A DNA stretch of 64,000 nucleotides. Source: Hydrogenispora ethanolica (GTDB lineage Bacteria; Bacillota; UBA4882; UBA8346). The stretch lies in assembly GCF_004340685.1 (NCBI RefSeq), contig NZ_SLUN01000001.1, positions 62,001 through 126,000 of the forward strand, given 5' to 3'. Shown here one piece after another: positions 59,331 to 64,000 of the stretch. The translations under genes were made by a program, and so were the position numbers. Below the pieces are notes generated by a model. It did no database searches. It was not told the DNA's origin and saw only the letters and a program-made list of their open reading frames with translations. The first letter of the stretch is position 1; every line of letters begins with the position of its first letter.

Positions 59331-59636
59331 TTCAAAGTCAAAAGTCACAAGTTTGAAGTCATAAGTCATAAGTTCAAAGTCATAAGTTCAAAGTCATAAG
59401 TTCAAAGTCAAAAGTCAAAAGTCACAAGTTCAAAGTCAAAGGCAGGGCAGGAATCTCCCCCAGCCTTCCACGACATTGGACTTACGTTTTTGGCCTACTT
59501 GACTTGGGACTTTGGACTTTGGACTTTCGACTTTGGACTTTGGACTTTGGACTTTGGACTTTGGACTTTGGACTTTCGACTTTCGACTTTAGAGACTTTA
59601 GACTTTAGACTTTCGACTTTAGACTTTGGACTTTTG
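59331..59636. repeat. Heptanucleotide-type repeat arrays in opposite orientation
   Basis: The left block (59331-59440) is built of AAAGTCA-, AAGTCATAAGTTC-type units. The right block (59498-59636) is about 19 copies of GGACTTT or its variants (CGACTTT, AGACTTT). AAAGTC and GACTTT are complementary, so the blocks can pair. A minus-strand open frame across the right block (repeating KSKVQSP) is a by-product. The rest of 58843-59663 shows no gene. Confidence 0.85.
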
Positions 59637-59663
59637 TGGAAAAACGAAATCGGGTGAGAAAGC

Positions 59664-61562
59664 ATGAATTGGTTAAAGCGGCTCATCATCGGGCGGCCTC
59701 TGGAGAATGAAGCGTTGCAACACGAGAAATACAGCGTCTTTTGGGGGTTGCCGATCCTGTCGAGCGATGTCATTTCCTCGGTGGCCTATGCCACCGAAGA
59801 GATCCTGCTGGTCCTGATCCCTGCCGTGGGGCTGTTATCCTACCATTATTTATCCTATATTTCCGGGGCGATCATTCTGCTGCTGGCGATCCTGACCGTC
59901 TCCTACCGCCAGACCATCCGGAGCTACCCTTGCGGCGGCGGGGCCTACATCGTGGCCTCCGACAACCTGGGCACCCGGGCCGGGGTGGCCGCCGGTGCGG
60001 CGCTGGCCCTGGATTATATCCTGACGGTGGCGGTCAGCATCTCCTCAGGCGTCTTCAACCTGGCCTCGGTCTTTCCGGTCCTCCTCCCCTATCAGGTGGA
60101 GCTGGCCATCCTCTTCCTACTGATCATCTTTATCGGCAATCTGCGGGGCATCAGCGAATCGTCCAAGCTGTTCGGCATTCCCGCCTATACCTTCATGTTC
60201 GCCATCATCAGCATGATCGTAGCCGGGATCGCCAAGGTGAAGCTGTTCGGCTACGTCCCGCCCGAGCCGGTCCTGAGCCACGCCGGGATGGAACCGTTGA
60301 GCCTCTTTCTGCTCCTGCGCGCCTTCTCCTCGGGCTGCGCGGCGGTGACCGGGGTCGAGGCGGTCAGCAACGCGGTGCCCAATTTCAAGGAGCCCGCCGC
60401 CCGCCATGCTCAGAAGGTCCTTTTCAGCCTCTCCCTGGTGGTGCTGATCCTCTTCGGCGGCCTCACGATCCTGGCCAACCTGTACCACGTCGTGCCCTCG
60501 GAGAGCAACTCGGTGCTCTCCCAGATCAATGCCCAGATCTTTGGGCACAGCTTCATGTATTATTTCGTCCAGTTCACCACCATGGTCATCCTGGCCCTGG
60601 CGGCCAACACCGCCTACGCCGACTTCCCGATGCTCTTCTCGTTGATGGCCCGGGACGGCTTCGCCCCCCGCCAGCTGTCGCAGCGCGGCGAGCGGCTGAG
60701 CTATTCCAATGGCATTCTGGTGCTGACCTTGGTGGCCGCGCTGCTCATCATCGCCTTCCGGGCCAATGTCACCCAGCTGATCCCCCTCTACGCGGTGGGC
60801 GTCTTCCTCTCCTTCACCCTGTCGCAGACCGGGATGACCCTGAAATGGATCCGCTCCCGCGAGCCGGGCTGGCTGCTCAAGGCGGCGGTCAACGGCCTCG
60901 GCGCCCTGGTCACGCTGGTCACCGTGCTGGTCATCGGCGTCACCAAGTTCCTGCACGGCGCATGGATCATCATCGTGGTCATTCCATTCCTGATGACGGT
61001 GCTGCTGAAGATCAAGCGCCATTACCTGGCAGTCGCCGAGCAGCTGCGGCTCTCCCCGGAGGAGCTGGAGGCGATCGATTTCGCCCGGGAGTCCTACCGC
61101 AACCACGTGATCGTCCCGGTCGCCAGCGTCAACCGGGCCAGCGTCCGGGCGCTGCGTTACGCCCGGACCATCTCAGGCAACGTGGTCGCCTTCAACGTGG
61201 CCACCTCGCCCGAGGCGGAGGAGCGGATCCGCGAGAAATGGGCCCACCTGAACACCGACATTCCGCTGGTGGTCCAATACTCGACCTACCGCAAGGTCAT
61301 CGAACCGCTGCTGGAATTCATCGAGTCCTACGAGCTCCACAACTACCGGAAAGGCGACATGATCACCGTCATCCTGCCCCAATTCACGGTGCGCTCGCCG
61401 TGGCAGTGGTTCCTGCACAACCAGAGCCGGCTCTTCATCCAGCGCAGCCTGCTCCGGCACAAGCACATCGTGGTCGCGACCATGCCGCTCCAGCTGAGAC
61501 TGGACCGGGAGGTCCTCCGGGACCCGCAGCCGCAACCGCGGCGCCGGCCGCTTCACCCCTGA
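59664..61562 (+). CDS. KimA-like APC-family potassium importer
   Basis: A 632-residue transporter. It has twelve membrane segments starting with PILSSDVISSVAYATEEILLVLIP, then SYPCGGGAYIVASDNLG, the APC signature. The C-terminal soluble domain (about 470-620) has NHVIVPVASVNRASVRALRYARTI, like the cytosolic domain of Bacillus KimA (YdaO). KimA imports potassium with protons and is controlled by c-di-AMP. I do not see a c-di-AMP riboswitch upstream; the repeat array sits there. GGGTGAG precedes the ATG. Its end overlaps the response regulator by ten bases, convergently. Confidence 0.85.
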   Translation: MNWLKRLIIGRPLENEALQHEKYSVFWGLPILSSDVISSVAYATEEILLVLIPAVGLLSYHYLSYISGAIILLLAILTVSYRQTIRSYPCGGGAYIVASDNLGTRAGVAAGAALALDYILTVAVSISSGVFNLASVFPVLLPYQVELAILFLLIIFIGNLRGISESSKLFGIPAYTFMFAIISMIVAGIAKVKLFGYVPPEPVLSHAGMEPLSLFLLLRAFSSGCAAVTGVEAVSNAVPNFKEPAARHAQKVLFSLSLVVLILFGGLTILANLYHVVPSESNSVLSQINAQIFGHSFMYYFVQFTTMVILALAANTAYADFPMLFSLMARDGFAPRQLSQRGERLSYSNGILVLTLVAALLIIAFRANVTQLIPLYAVGVFLSFTLSQTGMTLKWIRSREPGWLLKAAVNGLGALVTLVTVLVIGVTKFLHGAWIIIVVIPFLMTVLLKIKRHYLAVAEQLRLSPEELEAIDFARESYRNHVIVPVASVNRASVRALRYARTISGNVVAFNVATSPEAEERIREKWAHLNTDIPLVVQYSTYRKVIEPLLEFIESYELHNYRKGDMITVILPQFTVRSPWQWFLHNQSRLFIQRSLLRHKHIVVATMPLQLRLDREVLRDPQPQPRRRPLHP

Positions 61563-62155
61563 AACTCGGCGGCGATCCGGTAAAAACGCCGCGCCTCCTC
61601 CAGCTCGCCCCGGGCCTCGTGGACCCGGCCGATCAGCGCATAGACCGCGCCGTCCGAAGGGTCGATGGCCAACGCCTTTTTGAGCTGGGCGTAGGCTTCG
61701 TCGGGGTTTCCCTCCGCCAGCAGCCGGCGGGCCGCTGCCAGGCAGGCGGCGGCCGATTCGGGCGGCGGCGGAGCCGGTTCCGGTCCGGCCGGCGCCTCCT
61801 GGGCCAGTTCCGCCAGGACATGGCGGATCTTGGCGGCGGTGAAAGGCTTCTGCAGATAGGCCACTGCGCCGAGCCGGGTGCAGTCCACCGCGTTTTTGAC
61901 CGTGGCGAAGGCGGTCATGATGATCACCGGCGTGGCGATCCCCTGGCCGCGCAGGCGGCGCAGGACCTCGGTCCCGCTCAGCTCGGGCAGCTTGATGTCG
62001 AGGAAGATCCATTGAAAGGCTTCCGCCGCCGCCAGGGCCAGCGCCTGCTGGCCGTCGCAGGCGGTCCGCACCTCGTACCCCTCCACTTCCAGACAGGTCG
62101 TCAGCAGGGTCCGGATGTTCTTGGTATCGTCGACTACCAGGACTTTGGGCCGCAT
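61553..62155 (-). CDS. Response regulator with TPR tail
   Basis: A 200-residue protein. Residues 1-120 form a receiver domain (VLVVDDTKNIRTLL, phosphoacceptor in IFLDIKLPELSG, IIMTAFATVKN, LQKPF). A proline-rich linker leads to a TPR-like helical pair (LLAEGNPDEAYAQLKKALAIDPSD, GELEEARRFYRIA). There is no DNA-binding domain, so output is probably by protein contact. It lies 92 bases after the sensor kinase on the same strand, its likely partner. Confidence 0.88.
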   Translation of the reverse strand: MRPKVLVVDDTKNIRTLLTTCLEVEGYEVRTACDGQQALALAAAEAFQWIFLDIKLPELSGTEVLRRLRGQGIATPVIIMTAFATVKNAVDCTRLGAVAYLQKPFTAAKIRHVLAELAQEAPAGPEPAPPPPESAAACLAAARRLLAEGNPDEAYAQLKKALAIDPSDGAVYALIGRVHEARGELEEARRFYRIAAEFQG

Positions 62156-62247
62156 GGGTCCGTCACCTCATTCCAATAAAATAATCTGTGATTATCAAGT
62201 TAACTTGAGTAGACGGAGGGATCCATCGAACTGACCCCTCCGGCCCG

Positions 62248-64000
62248 CTACTCCGCCAGCCCCAGCGTGAACAGGAAGGTGCTGCCCTCGTCCATCCGGC
62301 TCTCGCACCAGATGGTCCCGGCGTGGGCGGCCACGATCTCCTTGGCGATGGCCAGCCCCAGGCCGGTGCCGCGCACCTCCAGATCGTACCCCCGCACCTG
62401 AACGAACTTGTCGAACAGCTTATCCAGATATTCGGAGGGAATGCCCAGGCCGGTGTCCCGCACCGCCACGCAGACCCGGCCCTGGCGGAGGCCGGCGCTG
62501 ACCCGGATCTCGTCCCCGGCGCCAGTGTATTTGAGGGCGTTGCCGATCAGGTTATTCAATACCCAGCTGATCTTCTCGGGGTCGGCCATCACCCGGGGCA
62601 GGTCGTCGGGGGCGTCGAAGCTCAGGCTGACCTCCCGGGCGGCGGCGATCCCCAGGAACTGTTTGACCGCCTTCTCAAAAAGGCCCCCCACCGCGCAGGG
62701 CTGGAACTTGAAGAGCGCCCGGGCCGACTCGATCTTGGAGAGCTCCAGGAGGTCATTGACCAGCTTGGCCAGGGCCTCGCTGTCCTCGTTCAGGGTCGCC
62801 ACCAGCTCGCGCTGCTTGGCGTCCAGCGTGCCGATCTTTCCCTCCGCCAGCAGGCTCAGGCCCATCATCACCGAGGTCAGCGGGGTCTTGAACTCATGGG
62901 AGATGGTGGCGATAAAATCGGTCCTGACCTTCTCCAGCCGTTTGATCTGGGTGATGTCCTGGAGCAGGACCACCAGGTGGTCGGCAGCGGCGCCGGCGCC
63001 CGGCACCGGCCGCACGATGACGTGGTAATAGCGGTCCTCGTCCGGAGCGGGTCCGGGCAGCCGGAGCAGCTGCCGGTCCTCCCCGCCGCTCCCGGACCCC
63101 TCCCGGGCGGCGGCCACCAGCTCCAGCAGGCCGGCGTCGTGGGCCACCTCCAGTAGCTGCCGCTGGAGCGTCATTACCTCCGGTAACTGCCGCTGGAGCG
63201 CCTCCCCCTCGGCGGTGGCGAAGAGCTCCTCCCCGGCGGGATTGAGCAGTTGGATCCGATCATTGGCGTCCAGCACGATCAGCGGATCGGAGATGCTTTT
63301 GACGATGGCCAGCGACCGGTGCTTCTCGGCCATCAGCTGGCCGACGGTGCTCTGCTCGAACTGCATCAGCCGCCGGGTCATGCGGTTGAATTCCGCCGCC
63401 AGCTCGCCGATTTCGTCCCGGTAGACGATCTGCGCCTGCTGGCCCAGGTCGCCGGCACGCACCCGCTTGACCGTCTCCTTCAACTGGTCGATGGGGCGGA
63501 AGAAGCGGTCCACAAAATAGCGCGAGGCCCCGAAACCGCCGGCCACCGCCGCCAGCGAGACCGCCAGGACCAGGGCCAGCCCTTGCCGGGCGTGGGCCGT
63601 CGCCCGCTGCTTGCTCCGGAACATCGCCCGTTCGTTGAGGGTCTCCACCCGGTCCAGGCAGCGGCGGATCTCCTGCAGTCGGGGCCGGACGACGCCGTCG
63701 TAAAGGACCCGCGCCGGGCCTTCCCCCGCCTCCCGCCGCAGCGTCCGGAGCCGCGCCGCCAGCCTCACGAACTCAAGGTAGCTCCGGCGCAGCCGGACGG
63801 CGACGCCCCGCTCGCCCGGCTCGCTGATGTTCCGCTCCTCTTTGCCCAGGGCGGCCAGGAACTCCTCCCGCTGCTCCCCGAAGGCCGCCCGCCCCCGGCC
63901 GCCGCCCGCCCGGAGATCGAGTTCCAGCGCCTGCTCCTGCCGGTCCAGGCTCTGGCGCATCTGATGGACCAGCTTGATGCTGCCGTAATTGGCGGTGAGC
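62248..64000 (-). CDS. Sensor histidine kinase, HAMP-PAS-HisKA-HATPase (cut by right edge)
   Basis: The frame is open to the window edge, so the true start lies outside; 584 codons are visible. In order: end of an extracytoplasmic four-helix sensor, a membrane helix (GLALVLAVSLAAVAGGFGA), HAMP (FFRPIDQLKETVKRVRAGDL), PAS (SDPLIVLDANDRIQLLNPAGEELF), HisKA with ISHEFKTPLTS (phosphorylated histidine), and the ATPase with NNLIGNALKYT, DTGLGIP and GTGLGLAIA. The layout matches KinB-type kinases. It should phosphorylate the receiver-TPR protein encoded downstream. Confidence 0.92.
   Translation of the reverse strand, partial: LTANYGSIKLVHQMRQSLDRQEQALELDLRAGGGRGRAAFGEQREEFLAALGKEERNISEPGERGVAVRLRRSYLEFVRLAARLRTLRREAGEGPARVLYDGVVRPRLQEIRRCLDRVETLNERAMFRSKQRATAHARQGLALVLAVSLAAVAGGFGASRYFVDRFFRPIDQLKETVKRVRAGDLGQQAQIVYRDEIGELAAEFNRMTRRLMQFEQSTVGQLMAEKHRSLAIVKSISDPLIVLDANDRIQLLNPAGEELFATAEGEALQRQLPEVMTLQRQLLEVAHDAGLLELVAAAREGSGSGGEDRQLLRLPGPAPDEDRYYHVIVRPVPGAGAAADHLVVLLQDITQIKRLEKVRTDFIATISHEFKTPLTSVMMGLSLLAEGKIGTLDAKQRELVATLNEDSEALAKLVNDLLELSKIESARALFKFQPCAVGGLFEKAVKQFLGIAAAREVSLSFDAPDDLPRVMADPEKISWVLNNLIGNALKYTGAGDEIRVSAGLRQGRVCVAVRDTGLGIPSEYLDKLFDKFVQVRGYDLEVRGTGLGLAIAKEIVAAHAGTIWCESRMDEGSTFLFTLGLAE

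Noticed and set aside
59170-59663. c-di-AMP (ydaO-type) riboswitch before the KimA-like gene
   Set aside because: The conserved cores of that riboswitch are not visible; the region is taken by heptamer repeats.
59495-59773. Minus-strand protein with repeating KSKVQSP
   Set aside because: A by-product of the heptanucleotide DNA repeat, overlapping the start of the importer gene and lacking a ribosome site.

Overview
The window looks like the chromosome of a GC-rich, flagellated, spore-forming bacterium of the Bacillota line. A SleB/CwlJ-type cortex hydrolase and a tiny Spo0E-like gene point to sporulation, and motA/motB to flagella. Several hints suggest a cell with an outer membrane: the sugar-binding protein has a non-lipoprotein signal peptide, and there is a periplasmic LPP20-like protein. 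A Limnochordia/Hydrogenispora-like relative is my guess; the species cannot be fixed from this stretch. Most genes lie on the minus strand.

Layout. 1-4.7 kb: sugar ABC transporter (binding protein, two permeases) with a downstream sensor kinase. 4-7.9 kb: SGNH hydrolase, pseudouridine catabolism (psuK, psuG) and lrgA/lrgB. 8.3-14 kb: LPP20-like and DUF5362-like proteins, a DUF4276 + AAA ATPase pair resembling defence modules, and a short FtsH-like protease coupled to a membrane partner. 14.3-14.9 kb: four tandem copies of a probable small-RNA gene. 14.9-20.3 kb: a Sia-type partner-switch operon (SiaB, SiaC, SiaA, then a GGDEF/HD-GYP hybrid). 20.5-29.2 kb: housekeeping and motility genes, a ferredoxin missed by length filters, and tRNA-Gly(CCC) and tRNA-Thr(CGT).

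29.2-51.4 kb: a complete lambda-type non-contractile tail module in lambda order (tail terminator, tube, G/GT chaperone with a -1 frameshift site, tape measure, M, L, K, fused I-J, fibres) plus holin and amidase. No capsid, portal, terminase, integrase or replication gene is present, and host genes flank both sides. The best reading is an F-type tailocin (phage-tail-like bacteriocin). Its most unusual part is an AT-rich cassette. The second tail-fibre gene shares its N-terminal repeats with the first, but its collar tip is replaced by a short segment ending in CNCNCQCDCYSDC. It is followed directly, and then with translational coupling, by a radical SAM/SPASM enzyme, an unknown 278-aa protein and a second radical SAM/SPASM enzyme, ending at its own terminator. 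I infer that the enzymes modify the cysteine-rich fibre tip, a RiPP-like modification of a structural phage-tail protein.

51.4-64 kb: two tandem sRNA-like units with 71-bp repeated promoter regions and an attenuator-like terminator before the tail operon; a B12-binding protein and an opine-type dehydrogenase behind a wrecked asparagine synthetase; a ClC channel; a single-domain response regulator; repeat-rich DNA; a KimA-like potassium importer; and a two-component pair cut by the right edge.
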